A DNA stretch of 64,000 bases from Apteryx mantelli (GCF_036417845.1 NC_089985.1:29532583-29596582); one strand, 5' to 3'. Shown: positions 39,601-53,944, counted from the stretch's first letter. Notes: generated by a model not told the origin, from the letters alone. A program made the numbers and translations.

Positions 39601-41547
39601 TCCAGCCAGATCCACAGGGAATGTTTGGAATAGCTCGAATTCACGTGAAAACTCACCTCACATAGAGCTTTTGAAGAAACACATAAGTCTCTGATTGGGA
39701 TTTTTTGAAATTTTATGGAATTGCTCAGTTTTCCCCAAGCCTATGAAGACACTTCTCACAGTCAGCAGAGCTCTCATCTGCTTGTGGCTGCTGACCGTAA
39801 TCCCTTTCCCCTGCCCCCCCAAGGTAGGGAACATGAACGAATATCCGCTGCAGTTAATGGGATCATCTAAAACTCTCCAGAGACAACTAGCCTGCTCCAT
39901 TAACCCACTGGGGCCTGGTTGATTGTAACAGAGGCCAGAATGGGGTTCAGTTCCTAACCTATCTCAATCGACACAGTATTTCTTAGGGTGCCACCTGCCA
40001 ATGCATCTATGCACACAAATGAAGCTGAATGCACTGAACCAATGCAGATTACCTACTGTAAAGCACATCAAGAAGCGTGCCTAACTAATTCCACCACTGG
40101 GCTAGGATCATGCTGTGTATTTGACAGTAAACACAGTATTCCCAGCTTGCCCAAGGGAACCGCCACTCTTATCATTTTGGCTTTTGATGTGCAGCACCTA
40201 CGGAATAAAAATACTCAGCAAGTTGCAAACATTAAGGGTGAACTTGAGAACCTCTTGTTCCAAGCCCAGATATCTGATATTGAATTCACCCGTTGGCACA
40301 TTCCAGGCAAGAGCAATTTAAAAAACTAAAACGAACATACTGTTATTGATCTGATTTTGTCTGCTGTTCAAGGTGCAGGCTTTTCCCCCTGAGGTACCTA
40401 GGCAGTTCACCTGGCTGGCTGTAGTCTGAAGGCCACTGAGCTAGAGAACAAACTGACTGATTTCCTATTTGTGTTCAACAGCATTTTAGTCATATGAAAT
40501 ATTATTTAATGGCACTGATTAAAAATTTAATGAAATTATGAAAAAAAAACCAACCAAAAATAACAACAACCACCTCTCCCCTAACCTGTAGCATTGTTCT
40601 GTGTATGAGGCAAGCACACTGGCTGGTTGCACTGGAGGGTCACATCTTGATTAAGCAGAGTGTCAAGAGTATTGATAGTGTCTTTTCAGTATTCTGGGGA
40701 GCAGCCATCAATAAAACCCTAACTGAGCACAATGGCTTCTACTCTCTTTTTATTAATCATGAAAATATATTTACAGTTGGAGCTGAAGCGCACTGTACAG
40801 AAGCATCAGTTCTCTCTGCTCACATCCACATTACAATCTCCTTTCATTTTATAGGAATTGAAGTCTAAAATGGAAGTCAGTTCACATGAATCTTCCTGTT
40901 GCAAACAATTATTGTTACCAGAAATCTTCAAGGAAAATCAAAACAAAGCTCACAGGCAAATCAAAATGACAGGTTCAAAACAAAAGCACATTAAAGCATA
41001 AAGAAAAAAAATAGATCTATTTCCTTTACCACTTCCAACTTAATAAAGAAGCTTCTGACAAGCACAGTCCTGTTATATATACAGCTGCCTGAATCCACAT
41101 TCCTGATTGTTTTATATGAAATTGTTTCAAGAAACTACCCTTTCAATGGAACTAAATGGGAAACCTCTCAAGTGTATTTACTTCAAAATCAACTGCAGGT
41201 GAAAAGGACAGTAGTTTACTTTCTTTTTCATGGTAAAATTCCCCTCTCATTCCTGGACTGAAGACTGTTGCTTTGTTTGTGGATTGTTTGACTTGTCCAG
41301 AGTATGCAGAATGTGGAGAGAATCTCAAATTTTCAGGGCACAGCAGAGGGGAGAAGTTTTTTCCTGCAGATCAGCAGTATGTGGTGAGGGTCAGATAGGG
41401 AAGTTTGCCTGTTCACGAAAACCCTCAATATGGATAGATACAATGCAAATAAAAATCCTTTCCCTTGCTATACAGAGAAAATGTTTTGCTGGAAAGAATC
41501 CACTGCAACGACTTGCTGCCTGATCTCCAAGTTGCTTGTTTTACCAG
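33681..41547. other. Intronic stretch, little recognised
   Basis: AT-rich unique sequence with the 21-bp duplication at 36.3 kb. A 113-codon frame at 39988-40329 (GTG at its start, not ATG) contains LRNK followed by a run of ELENLLFQAQISDI. That faintly recalls the start of a LINE endonuclease, but the match is too weak to call. Confidence 0.35.
36308..36349 (+). repeat. Perfect 21-bp tandem duplication
   Basis: The unit starting ACAGTGAGGGTAATATATGC occurs twice without a mismatch (36308-36328 and 36329-36349). It sits in a 113-codon chance frame, where it makes a 7-residue repeat. Confidence 0.95.
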
Positions 41548-41576
41548 TCCCAGGAGATGCAAATCATCTCCTGGGA
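41548..41576. repeat. 12-bp perfect inverted repeat around an octamer motif
   Basis: TCCCAGGAGATG (41548-41559) and CATCTCCTGGGA (41565-41576) are exact reverse complements separated by CAAAT. The octamer ATGCAAAT (41557-41564), the known binding site of POU/Oct factors, spans the junction of the left arm and the loop. Confidence 0.9.
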
Positions 41577-44500
41577 TTTGACGAGCTGTCTCATGTCCCA
41601 CTAGGGCATGCAGCTCCTCACAGGAGACATTCAGCATCTCACATGATCTGGCCCTTAATGCACAGAGGCAAAAAAAGAGAAAGAATAAAACTAAAATGAA
41701 ATACTTGCATGGCTCACGTGCATGAAACAAGGAATCCTTCTGAACACATGCTGTGGAGGGGGAGTAGTTAGAGAAATAAGAGTTCCTACCTAGAAGGGGA
41801 ATAAAACTTCTGTCTCCTATGTCAATCCCATGGCAAATATTTGCAAGGACTAAGCAAACAAACTTAATTGGCTACTTTTTTTATAAGCAGAAGCCACAGA
41901 AGATGTTCATCTTCAAATCTGATTTCATACCTTAGCTGTCACTGAGGAAATTAAACATTCAGCAAGTCATTCTCTCTGCCAAATATGGAGACAGTTGGCA
42001 AATGTAGGCCATAAAGATAGAGATTAATTACCAGCTGTATCAATTGTTGCTGTTTTCCTGTGCCACTTACGTCATGGTTAATCATGGAGTGAACTCCTGA
42101 GAATTTCATACCTTTCATCCCTGCGTTTTTCACAAATAAAACACAAACAGAAATAAACAGGTCATTCTTAGCTGCTTTTATCCAGTTGCAGGAAAAAGTT
42201 CTGGAAGTCACAGCTTCCCTCTGAGTGAGCATGAATTTCAGTGCTGCAGTCAATTTCATGAGATGATTTAAACCTGACAGCTCAAGGCATGTCCTGATTC
42301 ATTTCTGAATTTCAATACTAATATTTATGCACAGGTACTTCTGGTAAAAGAATTTCTATCTACTATTTGTATGTGCTTCTTGCTATTTTGGCCTCAGATT
42401 AGTTTACACTGGGCTACATAAGACTTGTCATAAATGGTCCACAGCAAACATTATCAAAAAGAAGAAAGAAGGAATGTGTATACTGCATACCTAACTTCCT
42501 GGTCCTAATTACTGAGCTGAACATTTCTCCCTGTGAGGCTACTCTGTACTGGGTCTCCACCAGAAAGGATTAGATATATAGAAGCTGAATTTCATAAAAA
42601 AGTAAAATATGATTTACTATAAAAAAGCAATATATCAGCCTATGTTGGGCAGCCAGCACCATATCAGTACTCCTTTGGGACTTTAGAAAAGACAAGCATC
42701 CCAGTTTGCTCCAGTTTTTAGAAAATATGTGTTATTACAGTTAATTCATTAAATAAACCTGGGTATCAGCATGAGATAATATCTACACAGAACTTCCCAC
42801 AGAAGACTAGATGAAAAGAATGTGCACAGAATTCATGTCATTAAGGTACATGCATAGGTGAGGGAATGAAATCTTTAAAAATACTAGCATGGGACACTAG
42901 AAGCACAGTTTGAGGTAAGGTTTTTTTGCACCACAAGGACAGTCTAACCCAACTCCCATGTGAGTTAAAGGGTCTTCTTCCATCAGCTTTGATGCATAGG
43001 ACCAAACCCAGAATAAGGAGATAGACAAGGAAACTGTTCACACCTGTGAGGGTTATCCATCAGTTCTTTGCTGCCCACAGATAGGTATGGTCACTCTGTA
43101 ATTAGCACAGTGTCTATCAGTACTGCTGAAAGTACTTTGCAAAAGCAACCACACTACACCGCCACACTACAAATCTGTAAACACTTTTACAGAAGAAAAG
43201 TATCTTCCTCCTTTCACCTGACACTAAGACATAGTAAGTTAAAAAAAACCTGCTCTAAATCAAATGACAATTCTTGCTGACAGAACTGGAGAAAGACCTC
43301 AAAGATTCTGATTTCAAATATGGTGAAAGCCCTACATACTGCACCTCACTTAAAAATTGTTTAGACTGTGCATTAATTAAGCAAAAACATACAAACAACT
43401 GCATCTAATGACATGATCAAAATTATCTTTAAAAGGGGCAGCTGGGTATGGTTTGCACTTGGCACTGCTGAGAGGTATAGCCTGGGTACGAGACAGCAGT
43501 CTTCACGCAGTTCTGTGTCAGAACCAGCCATTTGCCCCATTTGAATTGACTAAGATAACAGCATCTGAGTTTTATACTGGAAAGACTGGCAATGTGTGAG
43601 ATAAACAAGACATGCTGTTCAGATAAAGAATAAAAACTAGCAATTATTGAAGGGCTGTCATATGAAGTTGCTAGACATAAAACTGACTAAGACCAGCTCT
43701 CTTTTCTGTGCCAGAAAGGCTGGCTGATGTAGGATCTCTGTTGTTTCTTGCCTTTACACTGATACTTGGATAGACTATTTCCAGGTACCTGTGGGCATAT
43801 AAGAGAGACTAGCAAATAAATTGCCTTCATCTGGAAGGCCAACGTACACTTGCTGGAATATGTTAAACATGTAAGGCTGCTACAGAGGTTATGTCAGTTC
43901 TGCTGGCTAAGGGGGTAGAGGTTACAGCAAAGCAAAGACTTGAGTGTAAACACATAGAGGAAAGAGGCCCAAAAGTACCATAGTATTTGCTAAGTTTATG
44001 GACAGGTTTACAGAAGTAGAAGAAAACCATGTGTTTTGCTACCTATATGTTAGTTCAGCTCCAAGATATTCTTCTTACCATCCTGCTAGCAAGCTCCACT
44101 GCCCTGTGCGGGATTTGGTAACATTACTGGTCTGGGTCTTGTTTTCACTCAAGGGAACCTTAATCTGGGATGAACTTCCATTTCCTACCTATTTTCTTTA
44201 TGTTATTACAATCAGATAAAAACCTACCTGCAGGGGTTTTAGAAATCCATAACTTCCTTTTAGTTTTAGCTATTTTCTCCTAAAGAATTCTTGGCCTGAC
44301 CCACTCCCCTTCCCTCTTTCGAACTGCTGATGCCAGCAGGGAATTGCCTAGCAAAGCTTTCTGCTGTCTAGGGAGTAAACAGAACTTGTTAAAAGTCTTT
44401 CAGCTTTTGACTATAAACAAATTGTTAACCCAATGAAAAGGTTACTGTCCCTTCCAAATGTGTACCAGGGTTCAAACCTTATACATACTCTTTTGCTCTC

Positions 44501-47500
44501 TAAAGACTGTAATTCCTAGCTACGTATAGATTGACAACCTCAATTTATATACACATTTTAAAGAAAAAAAATCATTTAATTCTTCACTGGACTTAATGAT
44601 AACTAAACAATATTCAGTGAGAGTGGATTTGAAGTAAACAGGCTGTAGTCTGGGCTGTGAGGGATATCATGACATCCTGCCGCTCCTGTGAACTGTGTGT
44701 CCCTGATTTGGCATGGTGGGATGTATGAGTCATTCAGGCCAGAAACAACTGAAAATCAGAATATTCCTGTGTACACTGTGATGACCATAAAAATAATTAC
44801 TCAGCTTATTAACTGACAAAGGATTGTTTCGAACCAGTAAGATTCAGCTAGTTGGACCTGTCCCATTTAGATTACTTACTACTTTTGTTTACAGGGAATC
44901 GGGGACTATCACTACCCACCCTATCATTCATTATGAACACTTCCTGAAAAACATTGAAAGTGTAGGACATTTTCCTATTTCCAATCAATCTATTGTCGTA
45001 TACATGATATTACCTTTTCTATTATCTTGATAATACCAATTCATATAATATTGGTGTAAACAGAAGATCTCTTACTTGGCTAGTTTTAACAAGGCAAGGA
45101 AGGTTTATGGCTGGGCCATAGAGCTGTCACAATTAAATGCAATATGACAACAGATGTCACGGAATGGAAGAAAAGACCGAAAATATGACATGGTAAGACT
45201 GGGCAATAAGGCTGAATTATTATTGTGATAAATTCCTATTATATACAACCTGAATGTCACGTATTTCAGCACGTACTCGACTGGTTACATTCCTTACAGG
45301 CATATGCATTTAAAATTATGTTCAGTGTGTGGTGGAAAGAGGTATATTGGTTATTTTTAATTCATTTCTACTTATGAACTAGATCCATGCAATTATTTGA
45401 AAACTGAGTATGAAATAAACTGATTGTTTCAGCATTTATTTCTTATACAGCAAAAAAAAAAAAGAAACAACATAGAAGTGACAATTTGATGGGATTGCAA
45501 GCTTACTCAGCCATCGCTGGGGTGCTTGAAAGGCCAGGCACTTCATTTTCCTTGGTAGAGATTAATTAGCCAGCTGTGACTCCTTTTCTAAATTTTTAAA
45601 TAATGACTTGCATAGATCTCTAAAGACAAGAATCTACCACTGCTACATTACACAAAACCACTGCTACAAGTTATTACTTCCAGTAGCAATTCAAGTTTGC
45701 AGGAAACTCATGTAAAGTTTTCCCATGAAGAGTAAGAAAATTAACCCTGATGCCTATGTAATTCCATTTGTGCTCACCCCCATTTCTGATATAACACTAC
45801 AGCAAATTGCATCCTCATACTTCTTATACAACTGTGGAATTGGTGATATTCAAAGATCTAGTAAGGTGCCTGTGTTTTAACTAAAATTTACACTTATGTT
45901 CAGAAAAAAGCTTTGGAAATGTTGCAGTAAGCAATGGTAGATGAATTTGTCCCACAGTTCATGAAAACTGCATTACACACATTTATATATTGATACTTAT
46001 AACTTCAGTGAAGGTAAGCAGAACTATTTTGTCATTTTTCAGATTGTTTTTGTATACTTGTGCTTACCACCATTGGGCTCACAGCTCTCTCTCATACTGA
46101 GCAGATGCACTGAAGTAGGTTTAACTACCTGCAGGTTTCAGATAAGAGTTCTTCCTTTCTCCCGCTCAGGTTTGGATTCCCTCATTTCATGTAAAATTTC
46201 TGTCTGTAGTCATGGTAAAGACAAAGTGCAGGATGAAAGGAATAGCTGCCTGCAGAGTGATCCTAGATAACTGCATACCACAGGATAATGTTGCTGGCTG
46301 GGATAGCATTCGGGACTGAGGTGTCATTTGTAAATGTGTTTTTTAACAAAACGATAATCAATAGAACTGCCATATCACTAAGCTGGGGAGAGGGAGGAGA
46401 TATGAAACACTTCAGAGCTGACTTGTGCTGCAGTATTAAGTGAATTACCAACATTCTGCAATAGGTTTCTCTCAAGGAATACAACAATATTTGAAACATT
46501 GCAGTAGGTATTTAATAGGCACAAAGGATCAACAGATAATTACAGTACATTTTGGTAATTAGAGTGGATATGATTTATGGTATATTTTAATTACCACAGA
46601 GAGCCTAGCTTGAAGGATGAACGCTTAAAAGTCAAGATAAATATATGAATACATTATCTATAAAAATAAATCCATTAAGTAACATGTACTTCAGGGATAT
46701 TTGTAAGAAACTGCACAGCTACATAAGAATAGCCCATTTCCATTTCTTATGTAAATTCCTGATGAGTTACAGGATGATATATCTCTCACTACCGACCATT
46801 TGCCAGATTCAATAACACAGTTATGTTCCCCATCATGAGCAGACACCTTTAAAAAGTCCGAAGGAAAGGAAACACCTAGCACTTCAGTTTCAATAGGTGA
46901 CACCAGATGCTATCTTAGCATTATTTCAGCCTTAAGCTAATGAATTCCAATACTGCTGTAGGTGAGTTTCTCCTCAATCATGCAAACTTCAGTCTTTAGT
47001 ATAGAGGTCATTATGTGACACACAAAAATTGTATAGTAATGAGGTTATTCACATTCTGTTACAGTGCATAAGAATTGAAATCCAGAAGTGAAATTAACTT
47101 TCTTCCAGGTCTTTTCTGTCTTCATAGATTTAGGCTAATAACACAGTGGCATGGTAGGACTGAGATAGGAATATTTCAGAACACAGCATCATACCAATAT
47201 CACAAAAGCAAACATCATAGCGGGGAGTATTGCATTAACACCCTGCTTCTGAGCTCTAGAGATGCATTTCATATATAATACAGTGTGATGTTTACCAATT
47301 CATTACAATGACCTGGCTTGCTACTTCCTCAGAAAACTGCAAAAATGAAAATGTCACACACATTTGCATTCAGGAGGTTACTGTGTGTCACTGCACACTT
47401 CTCATGCTGTCTAAACAAAAGTCTGCTTTCTGCTGTCAGTCTAATGGCTCAGCTGCTAACCCAATCTGAACTGCCTTTGGGAGGCATCAAGGGACTCTAG

Positions 47501-47539
47501 GTACTGGTAGCTTGAAGCACGAAGAAGATGAAGCACTCT
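41577..47539. other. Intronic stretch, nothing recognised
   Basis: AT-rich. A 9-bp inverted repeat (TGGTAATTA at 46553-46561 with TAATTACCA at 46588-46596) is the only structure noticed. An A13 run lies near 45450. Confidence 0.4.
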
Positions 47540-47660
47540 GTTCCCTAAAGAAAGAGAAAAGCTACTGTCAGGTCAGCCCATATCCCACCAGATCTCTTTC
47601 TGGACTTTATTAGAATATGCTGAAAATATGACTAGAAGCCAGAGAGATGGCAGAGGATGG
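47540..47660 (+). repeat. Diverged direct repeat, copy 1
   Basis: Contains TACTGTCAGGTCAGCCCATA followed by TCCCACCAGATCTCTTTCTG. It aligns without large gaps to copy 2 at 48140-48275, about 600 bp downstream. Identity is highest (about 80-85% by eye) over the central 45 bases. The nature of the element is unknown. Confidence 0.65.
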
Positions 47661-48139
47661 CTGGTGTGGGAAGCTGTAACTAGTTTGTGTGACAGAAATG
47701 GGTCTAAACTGATGAGAGCAGGAATTCAGATGAGGAAGCTGCTTTAGCTCAGACTGATCCAGAATATATCTTCAAGGATATATGACCATCTTTGGTATGT
47801 GCATGGATAAGGCCATCCACATGCCGGTATCTTGGCTTAAAGGCCACCTGTTTCATCTCACTTCTGCTGAATCTTTCTATACCTAAAAGAATAGCTTCAT
47901 AAAATGCGTGTATAGTGCATGGCCCTGGTGTGTATTAAAGAGAGATTATGCTGTAGCAACCCCCCAAAAGAAAAACTATTATATGAATTAAGACTAAAAT
48001 AGTCTGTTTTTCTAAGTGTTATTAAAAATCTACTGAAATCTACAATGCCAAAGACTGTAACTCAGTTTTGAAGTGAGATTCCAGTCTGGACAGGGCAAAC
48101 TGCCCTGCACCCTGCTTTTGTGGACTATCAACAGCAGTA

Positions 48140-48275
48140 CGGAACACTTAGCCTCCAAAAGAGAGAGAAGAGATATGGTCAGGCCAGCTCATATCCCACG
48201 AGATCTTTTTGTGGGAGTTTTGAGGATATGCTGGATGCATATTCCAGCAGGAAGCAAACAGACGTGGCCAGATCT
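48140..48275 (+). repeat. Diverged direct repeat, copy 2
   Basis: Contains ATATGGTCAGGCCAGCTCAT followed by ATCCCACGAGATCTTTTTGT. Same orientation as copy 1. The match continues at lower quality into GGATATGCTGGATGCATATT. It could be a decayed pair of LTR fragments, two insertions of one repeat, or an old local duplication. Confidence 0.65.
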
Positions 48276-51200
48276 TGATTTCCATTTTATGGGAATTTTT
48301 GACATTCCAAAATGTCAAAAAAGCCTACAAACTAGAAAGGGTGTTTTCCAAAGTAGAAACTTTCCAGGTGTGTCATCAGCCATCTTTCATCCTGGAATTT
48401 CCATTGCAAAATGAGTTTTGAATTTTCATTTAATTATTATCTTTCGAGTAGAGCAGCAATAATCTGTTATGCACTATTTTAAGCATACTGTAAATATGAC
48501 CTATGCTGTTCTTACTCTATTCAGAAAATGAATATGGCTGACTAATGCTCAGTAACAATTGACATTTTCCTCTGCTTTTCTGAATGAAGGGTATAACTAT
48601 ACAGCACAGATCAGCGCAATGCAAAATATAGATATTCAAGCTTAGCTAAGGAGTGAAGTGCAAACAAGCCCTGTGTCTCCTGTCTGCATAGTAATAAAAC
48701 AGTGCAAGAAGTGGCCTGACCTTCTAAAATAATGAATACCCAGCAGCTACCAGTGAAGATGCTGCATCTCAGAATTCATTTAAACTAAAGCTGTTTATGA
48801 AGGGGAAGATTTTCACACAGAAAACATGCAGTTATGGGAATAAACATGCTAGGTGTATCTTGGGAAATCTCCTCACTGTCAAACTCTGGAATGAATGTCC
48901 AATTTTTGGTACATAGGTAGGCGAATCTTGGTTATATTTCCACTGTGTTTTCTACACAATGACTGCAACTGAAAAGTCATTATTAATTTGTGGTGAAACT
49001 TAGTAACTCTTTTTGGCAATGTTGAAATCAGAACTCCTAATCCAGCATTTATTTTCTCTCCAATTCTCTCTTTTTTCCTCTTGTAGGAGGTCTGTGGCCT
49101 TGCCAGTATGTGCGAGAAAAACCATGACATAATCCTGTTACATAAAAGTGCTCTTTAAAAATTAATGCTTACAAAACAATCTCTTTTGTGACTTTTCTGT
49201 GGAGCCATGAGGGGAAGAATCCCATCACGTCTTAATGCGCCTTCCTGAATTTCTCAGCTTTTGGGAGATAATAGATGTTCTCTGAATCATTTGTGTGAAA
49301 CGCCAACATATTTATGTTGAGATCTAGGGTCTGAGGTTGAAGCATTATTACAAAAGCAGCAAAGTAGCAACAAGTTCTAAATGCAATTTTCTGTACATTC
49401 TGTTCTGCGTTCACACTCAATGATCTTTACATGCTGAATGCAATACCATTATCACATCTATTTGAATTCTTTCTCTGCTAAGGCACAAAAGAAATAGTTC
49501 CTAATCACACAGCCAACTTAGACTTGCAATCCATTAGGAGACCAAAGTTTCTGTCTGAGCTGGAAGTCCTGCATCATGAGAAAGGCGGAGGTGAGGGAGA
49601 AGTATTGTTTAGCTGCAGGACAAATCCTGTACTCTACACACCGCCGACTGGCAGAGAGCCCGGTCCTGGGCTGCTCTGCTGCCACTATCAGTTTGATGCA
49701 GCTTCAACCTGAAAGAATCATTCTGTTTCCAGAAAAATAAACTTTTCCTTAAGACTGTGGCCATTGTTTACCATCTTGCCAACAGCACTCTGTAAGCCAC
49801 TACGGAGTACTTAAGGTCTGGAGCAACACCGTATGAATGAGCTAGATGGCTCACTTGGCTATATGCTTTAACGTTATTTGGCCCAGGCAGGTTAGAGAAG
49901 GATTCCACCTGTCATATTTGCAAGAAAGGATCAGTTCCCATTAAGAAATAACATCTGAAATCAACAAGTCTGTTTATTCGAGTGCAGGTGCAGCTGCAAT
50001 GTGGAGATGAGACACTGTGGTGTAATTGTGTCTGACATTGAGGGAGGGTTTTCCAGGGAAACCTCTCCCTGGGCTTCTCCTTTTTAGGTTGGGAAGCAGC
50101 AAAGATTACAGCCAGCTATACTCACTGCTCTCGTCTCTGAGGATCTCTGTACAGGAGTCTGAGAAGGGATACGGTCTTTGTTCTGCACAGAGAAGCAAAC
50201 AGTTTCACTAGGACAAAATCCTGGAATAAACATGCTCTGCTGTAAAAAGTAACTTGGATCAATCTGGCTTTCTGTACTGTCAAATACCAGGAGTACCGCA
50301 TTGCACCATTTTCTCTGAGTGATCCAGCACAGACCAGATGCATACTTCAATACTGCTTGAGGTAGAACTAAAGCTAATGGACTATGCTGGCCCTTTGGAG
50401 GCAGGTAAAACAGTGGGGATGGGTAGTTCCCATGAAGGGTAGCTTCAGAGTTTCTGGACCTAAATGATCCTTTCTTTGAATCTATGGGACTGCGAGGTGC
50501 CAATCTCATCAATTCAAAATTAAGGCACCTTCCTCATCACAGAACTGTGTTATATATTATCCATTCAGTGACCTTCTGGGCTATCCTCCATCAGGGATGC
50601 TTCCTGTTCCCCTTACACAGTTACCTGGTGCTAAAGCTTCAGCCTCATGTTTACTTTAATACCTTTAATTAAAGGGTTTTCTCTGAATGGCCTTAGTAGC
50701 TTCTGAGTCTAAAACATCTTAGATTGAACTGTGTCCAAAACTTTCCTAATCATTCACTCTGTCATTCATATACATATAAAATATATGTATATGTAATCTG
50801 AAACATTTATTCTGCAAATGACTGTGATGACATTTCCAGTTTCTTCATTACAGTTAACAAAGCTTTAATTTGTCCCATCACATAAGAAGGCAAATATTCT
50901 ATACTCCAAACATGCACCCTTTTCCCAAGATTATGCTTATGGAGCAAATTCACTACGTGGTTTTAACAAAGCGCAATCTTGAACCCTTTGAAACAAACTC
51001 TTTTCCATCAATCCTGATTTCTACCCCTTCTACGACTGGCATTAATATGCAAAAAATCTGCTGGAACATGCAATTTTTATCACTACTATTAATGAAATGC
51101 AACATCATAAACAATGAAGTTTAATTAGTAACTAAATTGTCTATGGCAATTAAATATGAAGGAAGTGTTCTGGAACACAGCAGGATGGATTATACTTTAA

Positions 51201-53944
51201 GTAATTTGCATTGCAAATGCATTTTAAAGATGTTATTGATGGAAGTTTGGGGGAAATTGAGATTTTTAGAATATAAGACATTGACTCTATGACACTCAAA
51301 TGCATAACTTGGATAAACAAGAACTCGGTAACTGGAACTGCAGGTGGAACTAATGGGAGCTGCTAATAATATGAACTGCACTGAGGAAACATTAAAAAAA
51401 TAAAAACTTAAGAGAATCCAATGTAATGACATGACTCATTAGCGTTAGGCCAAAATAGCACTTCAAATTAAAGAATTCATCTTCAGTTATATGGTAAGGA
51501 AAAAATGTTAATGTATTTCATGCCTGAGTATTGGAAACTGAACACAGCTGCTTACCGTACAGTCATAACATCACCTGAAACAGTGTAATCATTTAAGATT
51601 CAGAGCAAAGGTCCTATTTCAAGGCAATTTGTGAATAACTTAAGTGGACAAGTGGTGGAACACTGTCTGCTTGTTTCAGTTCACAGTTCATTCCACCTGA
51701 ATTATTCAACCTACAACAGCAAAGTTGGATAATCGTCAAGAGAGGTCCGAGTAAGAACGAAAATAAAGAGGAAAAGAACCAGGAGGCTGACTTGAGGCCA
51801 AGATTTCTCCTCTGTGACAGGAAGGTAAAGAAAGTATTAGCATTTGCTCTTCTGTGGAAAAAGTCAATGAAAGCTAAGTGGGGGAAAGAATTATCACTGG
51901 CTGATTCACTGGGAAAGTGAGTTTTACAGCTTTGTACGAGCTGCCTTGAAACTGAGTGAATCCTCCTGGGTTTGCAAGAAGACAGGGTCACCTCCAAATC
52001 AGGCACCTCGCCACACAGTCTGCTTCAATACACCATATTTCTGTGATCCCCTGGGAACGGGTGCTTAAGTATGCTACAGCATATTGCTGGTCCTGGTATG
52101 GTGGCTGTGAGCACAAAAATTGCACCAGGCAGCTTCACAGAGTGACTGGCTCTGAGCTACCCGTGAGGGTATGTTCAGGAAGAGGCAATTTTGGGATTCA
52201 AGTTCTCTGTCTGTAGGGGGCTGGAATTTGAATTGTTCCCACTGAGGTTAGCTATAAGAGGAGGTTTTGGTGATTCATTTTTATGATGCTAAGAATCGAA
52301 AAATACAGTTCTTTTCATCCTTCATTTCACAGGCTTTCCATGAACTTGAAGTGTTTTACTTTTCAGACCAATCTAACCTTTAAAACAGTCTGCCCTCTCA
52401 AATTAACCTTGAGATCAGGGTTTTTTTCTATTGTTTTCTCATGTCTCCCCCACTATTCCATACTTGCCATATCAATTTTTATTAGAATTTCACCTGGTTT
52501 CATAAAGATCCTCAGGATTGTCTACTCCTTCCTTAAGGGAAGAGGCAAGTAAACAGAGTGAAAGGTATTTGTCAATAGGTTCATAAATAAAATCCCTTGA
52601 CACTTCTACTCCTATCCACATCCCTCTTTGTTTGCATATTTACAAACATCCTGGCATCAAAAGACAGGATTTTCAGGTGTTTGTTTACTTTGCTCCTAGT
52701 GCAATAGGAGGTAAAAGTGCCCCTTACATAATGGGAGCACTGATAAGCCTTTGTGGCAGTAAATCTCATCTCTACAGTTTTTCTTCCTGAGAAGGTTTAC
52801 AGAATAAGCACCATAAGGAGCTCATATCTTAGCCATGGGAATGTCTGCTATATGGGAAAGAACAGAACACACAGCAAATCTCCTTTTGCAAGTGCCGGCT
52901 GCTCCCTGCCTGGTGCTGAGCACTATTGATTTGGAACTTCAGTGCTCAGTGCATGTGCTTCGTGCCTGCAGGATCAATCTCATCACTTACAATTTTACTA
53001 TTTTAAGGTGAAAGAAAAAAGAGACTCTCAGAATTTGTATTGTTAATAACTGGAGTGGCCACAGAGCTGACTTCTGGAGCAAAGCTTAGCAACTAGAGGG
53101 CACATAAACGTCTGCATACAAAGTGGCTGACAGCTCATTTTTCATTGAACTCAAACTTCAGTCAAATGATGTGACATATAGACAAATGGCTGCTTCTGGA
53201 TTGGCTCATTAGAGCTCTTAGACCTCTGATTCACCTACCATTTTAAATGCAAAAGCTTCCACAAGTTTTGTAAATATCAAACAAAATGACTATATGTGCA
53301 CAAACCTATGGGCAGGTTTCCAGTCAGCTTGCATAAAAACATTCTCAGTGTTTGTTGCCCCAAAAAAGCACCTTCTTTCCTCCGTGAATGTCAACATGTT
53401 ACCAGTGGTGGTGAATTCTGATACCCAGAGAGGAGTATGTACTTATTCACCCCTGCACGGATGGGGAAAGAGGAACATAGTAAATCTAACCCAGGAAACA
53501 GCTACATTTGGCAAAGGGTTTTAAAAAGGTCTTTAAAATGAGCCAAATCTAAATCCTGAGTCCAAGAAACACTTGACTTTGAGGTGTCAACACATAGGCT
53601 CAGATCAGAGGTCTAGAGTTTGAATCGTTTGTTCTCTGGTACCTGTTTCTTCCCTGTGCTTAACAATGCGATCGGGAAGAAAGGCTGCCTTACAATTAGA
53701 GCACAGGACACAGCAGAGGGAAAGAGGATATGAGCTTAATTGAGACACTTTTCCCTAGGCTTTCTACAGTCATTGAAGAGAGAGAACTTCAGAAGGCAAC
53801 TCAGGGCCCCTGAGTAGGCTTCTAATTTTAATCACCTATCTCTCAAATGACTCTCAAAAGGACTCTACTGGCTGTGAAAAGAGGCTTTCTCTCCAATGAG
53901 TACAGAAGGAGCGAGAAAGCCAGGTCTTCTAATTTAGGTCTCTA
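48276..53944. other. Intronic stretch, nothing recognised
   Basis: AT-rich. A 142-codon minus-strand frame at 50084-50512 and a 130-codon one at 51614-52006 show no family resemblance, no exon-like borders and no neighbours in frame. They are treated as chance frames. Confidence 0.4.

Noticed and set aside
50084..50512. 142-codon minus-strand frame as a gene
   Set aside because: No domain, no splice context, and a shadow frame overlaps it; length is within chance for the many frames examined.
51614..52006. 130-codon minus-strand frame as an exon
   Set aside because: No similarity recognised and no consensus splice sites at sensible positions.
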